Of a stretch of DNA of 64,000 bases, positions 51,582 through 60,386 are shown one piece after another (the stretch's first letter is position 1; every line of letters starts with the position of its first letter). The translations under genes were made by a program, and so were the position numbers. This DNA comes from Pantoea phytobeneficialis (GTDB lineage: Bacteria > Pseudomonadota > Gammaproteobacteria > Enterobacterales > Enterobacteriaceae): assembly GCF_009728735.1 (NCBI RefSeq), contig NZ_CP024636.1:3386155-3450154 (forward strand), written 5' to 3'. The notes under the pieces were generated by a model. That model was not told the origin of the DNA, ran no database searches, and was given only the letters and a program-made list of their open reading frames with translations.

Positions 51582-54500
51582 ATGATTGATACTCAATCCG
51601 CCACGCAAAAACCGATAAACCGCCCATCTGGTGCCGATCTTGATAACGGGAGGATAAATTATAGCTGGGGAAATTGCCTCTCCGACCTCGCTACCTCGCT
51701 GGTCAGGCCGGTGTCTGACGCCTGCTCATTGATATCTCTACCCCGCTCGGCATGCGACCTTGGACTGGGCATGCTAAATAACATCACCTATTTTCTCGCC
51801 CATCCGGCTTTTCTTAGTGGCTCGACGACGGCCCCGGTTCCTGGCGCTATTATCGGGGTAGGGGCCAACGTGCTGGCATCCGGGTTACACAGAACTAAAA
51901 TACGCGACGTACAGTCTTTTATTGACCGTCTGCCCGCCTTGTACCGCTACTGTTTAAAGGATCGCAAGAAACTTATCGGCACGTTGGAGAGGATCATGGA
52001 CGGACTTCAGCCACCTGAAGAGCGTGTTGCCAACTCCGGTGGAAAGCCGTGTGGTGAAGACGGGCGAAATGATAGTCAACAATTTGAACGCCATAAAAAC
52101 AATATTAAAAGTCTGATCCGTTTTCTTCTCTATCCGGAATTTGAGTTGCTGGAACTGGTAGATCGGGTGTTTTCTTTGAGCGATACGCCGCAAAAAACCG
52201 TGTCGGTTGACGAAGTCGCTTTCCGTGCGAGAAACGCACTGGATGTACTTAAGGAGCGCAAAGAATGGGTAGAAAAATTTTTATCATATGTCACTGCGTT
52301 AAATAAGCTGCCGTTAAGATCAGAACTCATCCAATCTCAGCGGCAAATGAAAAATGAGAGGGAGCTGGCGGCGTCAAAAGAGGCATGGAACACCTTTACA
52401 ACGGAGTGGTTTCGGTTGGCCGAAGTGTTAAGAAATATTCTGCTCGGGCTGACCGATTTACGAACGCATAGTAATCCATTGCTTCCGCTATTAGAGGATG
52501 CTTTACCGCTGACAAGTCATGCGACCGGGAATGTTTGGGAGCAATTACTACAGGATAATTGTGGTAAGCCTGCGCTGCATACATCCCAGTATCTGTTTGC
52601 GAGTGATAAAAACCATAAACCAGTCAAAGATGATATATTTCCGGAGTTTGATCCAACACCTGAACCCAAACGGGCTGCCATTCAGCGGAAACCGGAGCAG
52701 GACGCTCCGACGAGGCGGGATGGCGTCTCATTATCGCCACTGATTCAGAGTTTGACCGACAGTATTTCCACGACATTTCGCGGCATTGAAAACATAAGTT
52801 TATTCCCCCTGTTCTTACCGCTGGTGGAGGGGGCCGGGAAGGAGAGTGATTTAATCACGACGCAAATACCAGATGACATATGGCTACAACATCCAGAACT
52901 GCTACCAGACAGGTCCAATACTACCACAACAGGCGAAACCACCCCATTATTACGGAGGCTCAACAACCAGCTTTCTATCAGCGTTAATGGATCCTTAACT
53001 GAAACATCAACGGAAGAGAAAATAAAATCAATTATCTGGCAAGACTTTCTGGCTGCCCCTCCCGTTACCAAGATGTATGAATATAATTTATTATATAAGC
53101 ATTCTGAAAATATGAGAATGCTCAGTTTGCAGGATAATATAATAAATGGCGAGGATGTTACCGTTGAGAATTTACTTAACGCATATGCGGGTGTCTGTAA
53201 TAATGCACTGAGTCAAGGTTTGACTGACGTTAATCAGTACGAGTTCAGTTTATTTGTTCGCACTCTGGTTAGAGGCGGTGATTTTGCCGTTTCACCAGAA
53301 CAATTGATGACTAAAATCCTAAGTCTTCCTGATAAAAAAGAATGGCTGGCCAGTCTGTTTTTTAGCAGTCTTATCAAGGTTGATAAAGATATTATAACTT
53401 ATGCTATGGACTCTTTTTATCAAAGAATAAAAGGTGATGTTAAAATATCCGATCTTCACTCAATAAAAGAAGCGGTATTATCATCATTGCCTGCTAGCAA
53501 ATCTTCACCATCGCCGGGGGATACGAATGCTATAAAACATTCCCGACATCAAAACGAACAAGCTGAAAAGTTCAGACGGTTAAGTCGAACACAACTGGCG
53601 GCAATCAGGCAGATTATTGACCATAAATTAGCTGATCTGTTCCCGCTGGCAAATGTTAACTTGACTCATGGGGGGCAAACAGAAAATCATCCCTATCTTA
53701 ATTACCGCGTACTTTCTCTTGAAGGTATTATGCTGAATTTTGGTGCAGCCTGCGCTAAAACCTATGACCTTTCTCTCTCAGTGAATGAAAATCCAGTTCA
53801 GTTGCAGTTTATTGCCTTGCTGACTCTGCTTCATGCCGACCCTGAATTTATGCCGCCAGATAGCAAGGATTATTTTAAATTGTATGATGAAGACCAAATC
53901 ACAACATCTGCGGTGACAGAAAATAATATTAAGATTAATGAGGTTGCGTCATCATTTAGAGGATTAGGTAAGTTATTAAAAGATCTGAAACAGGTTTATC
54001 ATTTAAGTAATAAACTCTTCTCCGCGCATTTAGATTTTGCTGTTGCAATGAACGCATCAGACGAAAGCAATGATGATGCTAAAAAATTAACGTTAATAAA
54101 AGAAAAGTTTTCGAGGGAGTTTGTTGAGACATGTGAACATATTCTGTCTTCGCTGCCGATGGAAGCCAAAAATTACATTGAGAAAGCAGTCTCCGCTGGC
54201 ACGCTCAGGGTCAAAGTAAATCGATTAATCATCAGTGTTAATGGCAATAAAAATAATGTTCCGTTAAATGCGGGGACTATTATCACTGTTCAAAATTTAG
54301 AGGGTATTATCACCCGCGCGTATCTGTTGAGTCCCTCGATGATGATCACCGATATGGTTAACTCCGGCATATGTGAGATCCCTGTTTCATCCCTTGAAAT
54401 AAAAGATATCAGTAAATACGTCGAGCAGCATTCCCTCTTCTTTATTAATAAGTTTATCCCACATATGATGCATAAAAACAAAGCGGAGGATTATAAGTTT

Positions 54501-57500
54501 GCCATCCCTCAAGTTAAATTGATCAAACCCTTGTCGATTGCAGGATCTAACTGGACATCTCAGGTGTCAAATTTTACAGCAGAAAATATTCATGTTGTCT
54601 ATCAAGCTGTTCAGGAGGAATTGCCTGAAATACTGCCTCAGGCTGAAGCATTTAAGTGGTTTAATATTCAGCCTGAAGTGGCCCCTTTATTTCCTCTATT
54701 GCCGCAAGATGGCAAGTATGAAGAAAATAACGATGAGGCATTAAACAAATTAGACAATCTTTTAAATCAACTTCTTGGTTTTATCCCATTCGGAAGTTGT
54801 GTAAACTCAGTTGCGGATCTGATAAAGATAACAGAGATTGCAAAAGAAGAATCTCAGAAAAAAATAATATTTATCAATAAAGCAGAAAAATTCAAAGTGT
54901 TGAAAAACGACACGGGGAAGGCGCCAATAGAGATAATAAGTAAGCCAGATGCTGGACCGCTTCGTATACAAGAGATAACCTCATCCACCAATGAGGGGCT
55001 GGACGAGGCGAAAGTGGCACTGGCTAATGATGGGATAGGTTGCATAGCCGACTTTATGTCATTGGGTACGGAGAAAGCGGTGCAGGATTTGCAACAAATT
55101 GCAGAGAAGGCACTAAAAAGAATCGTATTGAAGCATGATCTTCACCAGGAAAATGGCCCACGGAAGGTCAATGAATTCACGCCATTTAAAAATCATAAAG
55201 AAAATACCTGGGGAAATAAACTTAAACAGCATGAGGCGCTTGCTCCTTTTGTCAAAGAAGTATCACCGGATAAAAAACCACAGACAGATACCTTCAATCT
55301 GGATAATATACCGCAAGATCATATTTATAGCGGAATTATTTATAATGCACCTGATGAATCCTTAACCATTGTTTTTAAAGTTGGCAATGATGAAAGGATG
55401 TATTCTGTCGAGGGTGCAGGGAATTTACTTGCCAGAAAATCAGATGGCTATCAGCTAAGATATTGGCGGGAAAAGATATCAGGTAAACAACTGGATAATA
55501 TAGCCGGTAAATTCTTAGGTGGTCATGCAAAAAAAGAAGACCTTAAGCAGGCGGTAAAAGAAGAAATACAGTGGAATCATCTGGACAGCTACGCTGTGCC
55601 GGAGGGTGCTTTTGGCACGGCTTTTTCTCAAGTCGAAAAATTAGATAACAGCCCGGATATTTATTTTGATAAAAAATCAAAAGATTATTTCCTGAACAGG
55701 AATGATGGGTATATCAGGCTTGAAAAAAACAGCCCGGAGAATATTTTTAATGCGGTGGGTGAAAATGCCCCGCCTGACTTCAATGTACAAATAAAGGTAG
55801 AGCAGGATGGTAGTTATCGAGTTATTGATGATAGCCGGATCAAAGTCAGGACGATCGATGCGGCATTACATGCACTGAAAAAAACACATCAGGATAAACC
55901 CATTTTCAATAATGATATTTTTCTGTCAATGATTGGGCCAGATGAAACGTTAACCATGACCCAAACCCATGTTCTGCTATCACCTTATCAGTATGGTGAT
56001 CTTTCGGAAAATGCGGTGAGATTTATTCAGGTACTTGAGGATAAAAATGGAGGGTTGCATTATCGTATTGGACCAAACGAAGAGGGGCGTTTTGTTCCAT
56101 TAGATGCTGAACAGAGCGCCTCTGTGGGTAAGTTCTGTCGTGTTAAGAAAAGAGCGGGAACCCGTAAAGAGGGTTGCGTGCAAACGCAGATCGGTCAAAA
56201 AACGCTGTCGAGTGATACGGCACAACGCGTAAAGGAGCTGGATGATCTCTATCAGGCCCGTGATGAGTACAGAAATAGTGAATCGGAAACCTTTAAGATT
56301 TTGCAAAGTTATCAGCGGATAGATGAGCTAAAATCCGAGATAAATATAGATGATGATATAAAGTCGCTTATTGATAAGCATCGTGATCTGGAAGGCGCTG
56401 GTGTGGTGGAGAATTGGTCTGACAATGACTTTTTCTCTTCCATTGTTGATGCGGGTGAGTATTTTCTGATAATTGGCAATAATTTCTGGAAGAAAGTTGT
56501 TAAAAAAAGTCATGCGAATGAAAAGGAATTGGCTGAGAAAATTTCAGACATTACTCAGACTCTGGTCGATGCGAAAGCAAATAACAAAGAGCACGACTTC
56601 GTTTCGCGAAGAAAAGAATACAAGGATAAGTACTTAAAAACTGAAAATGAAATATGGGACAAAGCCTTATCAGAAGTGAATACCAGGGGAGCCGACTACA
56701 AAATTGATGGTAAACAAATTGTACATAACGAAAACACGAATTCATTGTATAAAAAACTGGGGCGTGCCTCTGATGAAACATTTTCGAGTGAGTATCCAGA
56801 AATAAAAACCATCATCGATGATGGTGTTAAAAAAACCAGAGAGATAGCCAAAGACGCTTTGGCTAATGGAAAAAGCGAACAAGATTTTTGGCGTTATTTC
56901 ACCGAGTTAACCGGTATTGACCCCAGGGATTTATCACAGGAAATGCGGATTGATATAGAAGATAAGTTCTATGGTATTACTCAACTTTCTTCTGAGTTAA
57001 CGCTGGAAAATATTGAGGTGCTTGAAGAGTTTAGTGTTCTTACCTCGCATCATTTACACGAGAAATCAACAAACCCACTGCGCAAAGAGATGGAGATATT
57101 CGGCAGTCACATCCACGGCTTTGTTGAGGGGGGCGACTATCCCATTCATATTGCGGTCAATAGCATTAAACTCAAAGAGCTGCCGGAAACGATAATTCAT
57201 GAAACTGGCCATCTTCAGGGAGATGAGTTTTTTGACAAGGAAATTTATACCGATCTGGAAACAAATATCGCGTCTGACAGGAAACAAAACCTCCCGGCGC
57301 TGGTTAAGATATTGTGCCATTCTCCGCTCGCATTAGCTAAATACCTGAAGTCAATTGGCGAGAGTGTCGGGATTGTCTTTCAAAAGGTAGGGCGTTCTGT
57401 CCTGGAGGAACTCAATTACAGGAATTCCGAATTGGCAGATTTGGTGGGTTACGGCGCAAATGAAAACCTAGCACAGATTAACGAGCATGCCTCCAGGATA

Positions 57501-57890
57501 ACCGAACTCGAAAAAGCGCTAAATGACCTTGCGAAGGTGGTCCGATCCCATGATTTTAATCACGAATCAATTGATAACCTCGTCAGGTTCATGTCTGAAG
57601 CGGGTAACGCACAGCATCGGGCTGCGGGATTGATAATGCATCCCGATATTTTCGCTGCAATGGTTCAATATATTGCCGCCCCTGCGCGCGTTAAGAGGTC
57701 GGTTGAGACAGACAGCAGCCAGGATAATGACGCGACTCTGTTTAGCAAGATGGTGACAGTTGGGTTGGCTAAACGGGTGTTCACCACTCAGCTACAGCCC
57801 CGGAATTTGACTCATGGGGAAGCCCTGCTATCGGTGAATTTCTTCAACTCACCTTCTTTAGAGACTTCGACAGTAACGGCGCAGGCGTAA
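51582..57890 (+). CDS. Giant 2102-residue protein with C-terminal zincin motif, putative toxin or effector
   Basis: I do not recognise the family with confidence. The ATG follows AAAGGAAA. There is no signal peptide; the N terminus is polar. A moderately hydrophobic stretch follows at about residues 60-110. Most of the protein is charged and helical. Residues about 1248-1450 contain repeated beta-rich segments (IYSGIIYNAPDESLTIVFK, DYFLNRNDGYIRLEK). The key feature is HETGH at residues 1873-1877 (IIHETGHLQGDE), preceded by a strand HIAVNSIKL, as in zinc metalloproteases. The gene is markedly AT-rich and stands alone, ending near tRNA-Asn, which suggests transfer. A dermonecrotic-toxin-like or secreted effector protease is my best guess; no chaperone or immunity gene is seen. 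Confidence 0.8.
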   Translation: MIDTQSATQKPINRPSGADLDNGRINYSWGNCLSDLATSLVRPVSDACSLISLPRSACDLGLGMLNNITYFLAHPAFLSGSTTAPVPGAIIGVGANVLASGLHRTKIRDVQSFIDRLPALYRYCLKDRKKLIGTLERIMDGLQPPEERVANSGGKPCGEDGRNDSQQFERHKNNIKSLIRFLLYPEFELLELVDRVFSLSDTPQKTVSVDEVAFRARNALDVLKERKEWVEKFLSYVTALNKLPLRSELIQSQRQMKNERELAASKEAWNTFTTEWFRLAEVLRNILLGLTDLRTHSNPLLPLLEDALPLTSHATGNVWEQLLQDNCGKPALHTSQYLFASDKNHKPVKDDIFPEFDPTPEPKRAAIQRKPEQDAPTRRDGVSLSPLIQSLTDSISTTFRGIENISLFPLFLPLVEGAGKESDLITTQIPDDIWLQHPELLPDRSNTTTTGETTPLLRRLNNQLSISVNGSLTETSTEEKIKSIIWQDFLAAPPVTKMYEYNLLYKHSENMRMLSLQDNIINGEDVTVENLLNAYAGVCNNALSQGLTDVNQYEFSLFVRTLVRGGDFAVSPEQLMTKILSLPDKKEWLASLFFSSLIKVDKDIITYAMDSFYQRIKGDVKISDLHSIKEAVLSSLPASKSSPSPGDTNAIKHSRHQNEQAEKFRRLSRTQLAAIRQIIDHKLADLFPLANVNLTHGGQTENHPYLNYRVLSLEGIMLNFGAACAKTYDLSLSVNENPVQLQFIALLTLLHADPEFMPPDSKDYFKLYDEDQITTSAVTENNIKINEVASSFRGLGKLLKDLKQVYHLSNKLFSAHLDFAVAMNASDESNDDAKKLTLIKEKFSREFVETCEHILSSLPMEAKNYIEKAVSAGTLRVKVNRLIISVNGNKNNVPLNAGTIITVQNLEGIITRAYLLSPSMMITDMVNSGICEIPVSSLEIKDISKYVEQHSLFFINKFIPHMMHKNKAEDYKFAIPQVKLIKPLSIAGSNWTSQVSNFTAENIHVVYQAVQEELPEILPQAEAFKWFNIQPEVAPLFPLLPQDGKYEENNDEALNKLDNLLNQLLGFIPFGSCVNSVADLIKITEIAKEESQKKIIFINKAEKFKVLKNDTGKAPIEIISKPDAGPLRIQEITSSTNEGLDEAKVALANDGIGCIADFMSLGTEKAVQDLQQIAEKALKRIVLKHDLHQENGPRKVNEFTPFKNHKENTWGNKLKQHEALAPFVKEVSPDKKPQTDTFNLDNIPQDHIYSGIIYNAPDESLTIVFKVGNDERMYSVEGAGNLLARKSDGYQLRYWREKISGKQLDNIAGKFLGGHAKKEDLKQAVKEEIQWNHLDSYAVPEGAFGTAFSQVEKLDNSPDIYFDKKSKDYFLNRNDGYIRLEKNSPENIFNAVGENAPPDFNVQIKVEQDGSYRVIDDSRIKVRTIDAALHALKKTHQDKPIFNNDIFLSMIGPDETLTMTQTHVLLSPYQYGDLSENAVRFIQVLEDKNGGLHYRIGPNEEGRFVPLDAEQSASVGKFCRVKKRAGTRKEGCVQTQIGQKTLSSDTAQRVKELDDLYQARDEYRNSESETFKILQSYQRIDELKSEINIDDDIKSLIDKHRDLEGAGVVENWSDNDFFSSIVDAGEYFLIIGNNFWKKVVKKSHANEKELAEKISDITQTLVDAKANNKEHDFVSRRKEYKDKYLKTENEIWDKALSEVNTRGADYKIDGKQIVHNENTNSLYKKLGRASDETFSSEYPEIKTIIDDGVKKTREIAKDALANGKSEQDFWRYFTELTGIDPRDLSQEMRIDIEDKFYGITQLSSELTLENIEVLEEFSVLTSHHLHEKSTNPLRKEMEIFGSHIHGFVEGGDYPIHIAVNSIKLKELPETIIHETGHLQGDEFFDKEIYTDLETNIASDRKQNLPALVKILCHSPLALAKYLKSIGESVGIVFQKVGRSVLEELNYRNSELADLVGYGANENLAQINEHASRITELEKALNDLAKVVRSHDFNHESIDNLVRFMSEAGNAQHRAAGLIMHPDIFAAMVQYIAAPARVKRSVETDSSQDNDATLFSKMVTVGLAKRVFTTQLQPRNLTHGEALLSVNFFNSPSLETSTVTAQA

Positions 57891-57898
57891 TCTACATC

Positions 57899-57920
57899 AC
57901 GCGATAAATCGCGCCGCTAC
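57899..57920 (+). repeat. Full copy of the dispersed GC-rich repeat
   Basis: This 22-base unit with core GATAAATCGCGCCGCTAC differs by one base from the arms at 43472-43544. It lies nine bases after the stop of the giant gene. Confidence 0.7.
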
Positions 57921-57923
57921 AGG

Positions 57924-57960
57924 CAAAAAAAAAGCAGCCTTTTCAGGCTGCTCTTTCTTC
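57924..57960 (-). terminator. Terminator of tRNA-Asn, bidirectional
   Basis: AGCAGCC (57933-57939) and GGCTGCT (57946-57952) form the stem. On the minus strand it is followed by nine U, a strong stop for tRNA-Asn transcripts. On the plus strand it is followed by CTTTCTT, a weaker stop for the giant gene. Confidence 0.88.
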
Positions 57961-57965
57961 GAATT

Positions 57966-58041
57966 TGGCTCCTCTGACTGGACTCGAACCAGTGACATAC
58001 GGATTAACAGTCCGCCGTTCTACCGACTGAACTACAGAGGA
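57966..58041 (-). tRNA. tRNA-Asn (anticodon GUU)
   Basis: The 76-base gene folds into a full cloverleaf: 7-bp acceptor stem TCCTCTG/CAGAGGA, D arm GTTCAGTCGGTAGAAC, anticodon loop CTGTTAA with GTT, and T arm with GGTTCGAGTCC. CCA is encoded. It looks identical to the E. coli tRNA-Asn as I recall it. Its 3' end faces the giant AT-rich gene; tRNA-Asn genes are common integration sites for islands. No second copy of its 3' end was noticed in the window. Confidence 0.97.
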
Positions 58042-58059
58042 ATCGTTTGAACGGGGCGC

Positions 58060-58088
58060 ATAGTAACGAGCGAGCCGCGGCTTGTCAA
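58060..58088 (-). promoter_or_regulatory. Promoter of tRNA-Asn
   Basis: On the minus strand TTGACA and TACTAT are spaced by 17 bases and followed by a GC-rich discriminator (GCGCCCCG), typical of stable RNA promoters under stringent control. The tRNA begins 18 bases after the -10. Confidence 0.88.
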
Positions 58089-58384
58089 AGCCCTTTTGCA
58101 CAAATTGTTCTGACTGCTGAAGAAAGCAGCATTCTCCCGGTCTGTGGGAGAAAAATCCCGGAGCGGGTCTTGCAGGAAAATGGAACATCCCATCCATAAA
58201 GGAGATAAATGGCAAGCTTGATTGTGATGGCAGTCACTAACTCTATGAAAAATTACATTCTGATTTGTCGTTTTTGTCAGATTCATCGCATGCATGATCA
58301 CAGATATTTCATTTGGCCGTTGTGGCTGTTAAGGGTGAAATTTATATTCCGTATCACTTCTTCTGTGAACCCAGGATGTGCAGT
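58089..58384 (+). other. Non-coding gap upstream of the Gfo/Idh/MocA gene
   Basis: Between the tRNA promoter and the next start I see no convincing gene. A short inverted repeat TCTCCCGG/... with GGGAGA near 58133-58153 is the only visible structure. The promoter of the oxidoreductase gene must be here but no clear -35/-10 pair stands out. Confidence 0.5.
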
Positions 58385-59506
58385 ATGAACAAAGTCAGAA
58401 TCGGCATGATTGGCAGTGGTTACATCGGTCGTTGTCACGCAATCGCTTATGCGCAGGCACCCACGGTATTTGCCCTGAAGGGTGAAATCGTGCGTGAGAT
58501 GCTGGCGGAGGTCAATCCGGCGCTGGCGGCCAAACAGGCGGCAACCTTTGGCTTCGCGCGTTCAACCGGTGACTGGCGTGAGCTGGTGCGTGATCCCAAT
58601 ATTGATGTGGTGGATATCTGCGCCCCCAACTTCCTGCACAAAGAGATGGCGCTGGAAGCGATCCGCAACGGTAAACATGTCTATTCCGAAAAGCCGCTGT
58701 CGCTCTCTGTCGCCGATGCGGAAGAGATGGTGCAGGCTGCGCAGCAGGCCGGGGTAAAAACCCTGGTAGGCTTCAACTATATGAAAAACCCGACCAGCCA
58801 ACTGGCACGAGAAATCATTGCCCGTGGTGAAATTGGAGATGTGGTGCATTTCTACGGTACCCACAACGAAGACTATCTGGCGAAAGCGGAAACGCCGCTC
58901 GACTGGCACTGCCAGAAAGCGCTGGCGGGGCTGGGCGCACTCGGCGACCTCGCAGCGCATATCGTCAATATGGCGCACTATCTGGTGGGCGATATCGCAG
59001 AAGTCAGTGGCGATATGATGACGGTCATTAAGCAACGCCCGGACCCGAAAGATGCCAGCCGCCTGTTGCCGGTAGAAAATGAAGATCAGGCCAGCGCGCT
59101 GCTACGCTTCAAAAATGGTGCGCATGGCGTATTTGAAACGTCGCGTATCGCCTGCGGCAGCAAAATGGGGCTGACCTATGTGGTGACCGGCACCAAAGGC
59201 ACGCTGCGATACACCCAGGAGCGAATGGCGGAGTTGGAACTCTATATTCACGATGATCCGGCCGGACGTCAGGGTTTTAAAACCATTCTCACCGGCCCGG
59301 CGCATCCGGATTATGCCAACTTCTGCGTTTCAGCCGGACACGGTATTGGTTTTAACGATCAGAAAACCGTCGAAATTCGTGATCTGATTAACGGCATCGC
59401 CGCAGGTGACCGGATGTGGCCAGACTTCGCGGAAGGATTACAGGTTCAGAAGGTGCTGGAAGCGGTGGCGATATCTGCCACCGAACGACGCTGGATGACC
59501 GTATAA
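58385..59506 (+). CDS. Gfo/Idh/MocA-family sugar oxidoreductase (373 aa)
   Basis: The N-terminal Rossmann domain has IGMIGSGYIGRCHAIAYAQAP, DVVDICAPNFLHKEMALEAIRNGKHVYSEKPLSLS with the catalytic Lys in EKP, and GFNYMKNP. The C-terminal alpha/beta domain carries DLAAHIVNMAHYLVGD, the His-containing site motif. Members oxidise or epimerise sugars, inositols or sugar acids with NAD(P). I start it at the ATG at 58385 (MNKVRIG); a 24-codon in-frame extension does not resemble the family. The substrate is unknown. Confidence 0.87.
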   Translation: MNKVRIGMIGSGYIGRCHAIAYAQAPTVFALKGEIVREMLAEVNPALAAKQAATFGFARSTGDWRELVRDPNIDVVDICAPNFLHKEMALEAIRNGKHVYSEKPLSLSVADAEEMVQAAQQAGVKTLVGFNYMKNPTSQLAREIIARGEIGDVVHFYGTHNEDYLAKAETPLDWHCQKALAGLGALGDLAAHIVNMAHYLVGDIAEVSGDMMTVIKQRPDPKDASRLLPVENEDQASALLRFKNGAHGVFETSRIACGSKMGLTYVVTGTKGTLRYTQERMAELELYIHDDPAGRQGFKTILTGPAHPDYANFCVSAGHGIGFNDQKTVEIRDLINGIAAGDRMWPDFAEGLQVQKVLEAVAISATERRWMTV

Positions 59507-59522
59507 TATTCTGCGTTGCCCA

Positions 59523-59544
59523 ACGGCGCGTTCAAGCGCGCCGT
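59523..59544. terminator. Hairpin between convergent oxidoreductase and GT8 genes
   Basis: ACGGCGCG (59523-59530) and CGCGCCGT (59537-59544) form an 8-bp stem with a six-base loop between the two stop codons. There is no U tract, so a bidirectional terminator is a positional inference. Confidence 0.5.
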
Positions 59545-60368
59545 CAGGTCGCCATCTGCCACCACAACTTATCCAGCGCATAGTAGCGATCGCGTTCCAT
59601 CTCCGGTTGATACAAATCGCGTTTCCACGGTTTCGCCAGAATATAATGCAGATTCTTAACCTCTTCGGCGTGCCACAGCTCAGGATGCTGGAAAGGTAAG
59701 GTCTTTAACGCGTTGTAGATATAAGGCAACGGCAACCAGCGCCCGGCAAACACCTCATTCAGCAAATCCTGCTCGGAAAACGGGTAGCGGCGCAAATCGT
59801 CAATGGCGGCAACGTTCTCCTGCAACTGCCGGAAGACCGCCATATCAGGTTTCAACACCAAAAAGCCGCCATTGAGATACAGATCGACGTTGGCGGGGGC
59901 AGGTTGCTGGCGCTCCTGCCAGGTGTAGTGGCAATGCTCTGGCTGCCAGCTGGCGGGATAGCTGGCAATTTGATTCGGGTTGCAGCGACAGGCATGGCAG
60001 GCGGCGAGGGCATATTCACCCAAATCGAGGGTGAACAGTTCGTCCATATTGCGCAGTACCAGCATATCGGCGTCGAGAAACACCACGCGCTCGCAGCCGG
60101 TCAATTCCCAGACCCGCAGCTTGCTCCACACCTCGCCAAACTGCGCCGAGGCATAGTGCTGCGCCAGATCGCTTCGCGGTGTCAGCGGCACCACCGGATG
60201 AATGACGCAGCCCTCGGCCTGCAAGGCTTCACGCGTCGTCTGGTCAATGGCATCGGTGACCATCACCACCAGCGGCCAGCGGCTGGCGCTTTTTTTCAAC
60301 GAACGGTGCAGCGCGTGCACGCCCACCAGATAATCGGGTTGTGTTAATAAAGTGACCCAGGCAAACAT
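59544..60368 (-). CDS. Family 8 glycosyltransferase (274 aa)
   Basis: The fold is that of glycogenin/galactinol-synthase-like GT8 enzymes: FAWVTLLTQPDYLVGVHALHRSLK, WSKLRVWELTGCERVVFLDADMLVLRN with DxD at Asp99 and Asp101, LNGGFLVLKPDMAVF, and SEQDLLNEVF with the second acidic pair. It would use a UDP-sugar. A GAGAGGAAA site precedes the ATG. The gene begins 18 bases after the lactone-oxidase-like gene, so the two are probably one operon. Acceptor unknown. Confidence 0.85.
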   Translation of the reverse strand: MFAWVTLLTQPDYLVGVHALHRSLKKSASRWPLVVMVTDAIDQTTREALQAEGCVIHPVVPLTPRSDLAQHYASAQFGEVWSKLRVWELTGCERVVFLDADMLVLRNMDELFTLDLGEYALAACHACRCNPNQIASYPASWQPEHCHYTWQERQQPAPANVDLYLNGGFLVLKPDMAVFRQLQENVAAIDDLRRYPFSEQDLLNEVFAGRWLPLPYIYNALKTLPFQHPELWHAEEVKNLHYILAKPWKRDLYQPEMERDRYYALDKLWWQMAT

Positions 60369-60386
60369 ACTTTCCTCTCGTCAGGC

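Noticed and set aside
57966..58041. Direct repeat of the tRNA-Asn 3' end as an attachment-site scar
   Set aside because: I searched the flanks by eye for the 15-base 3' end and saw no second copy in the window.
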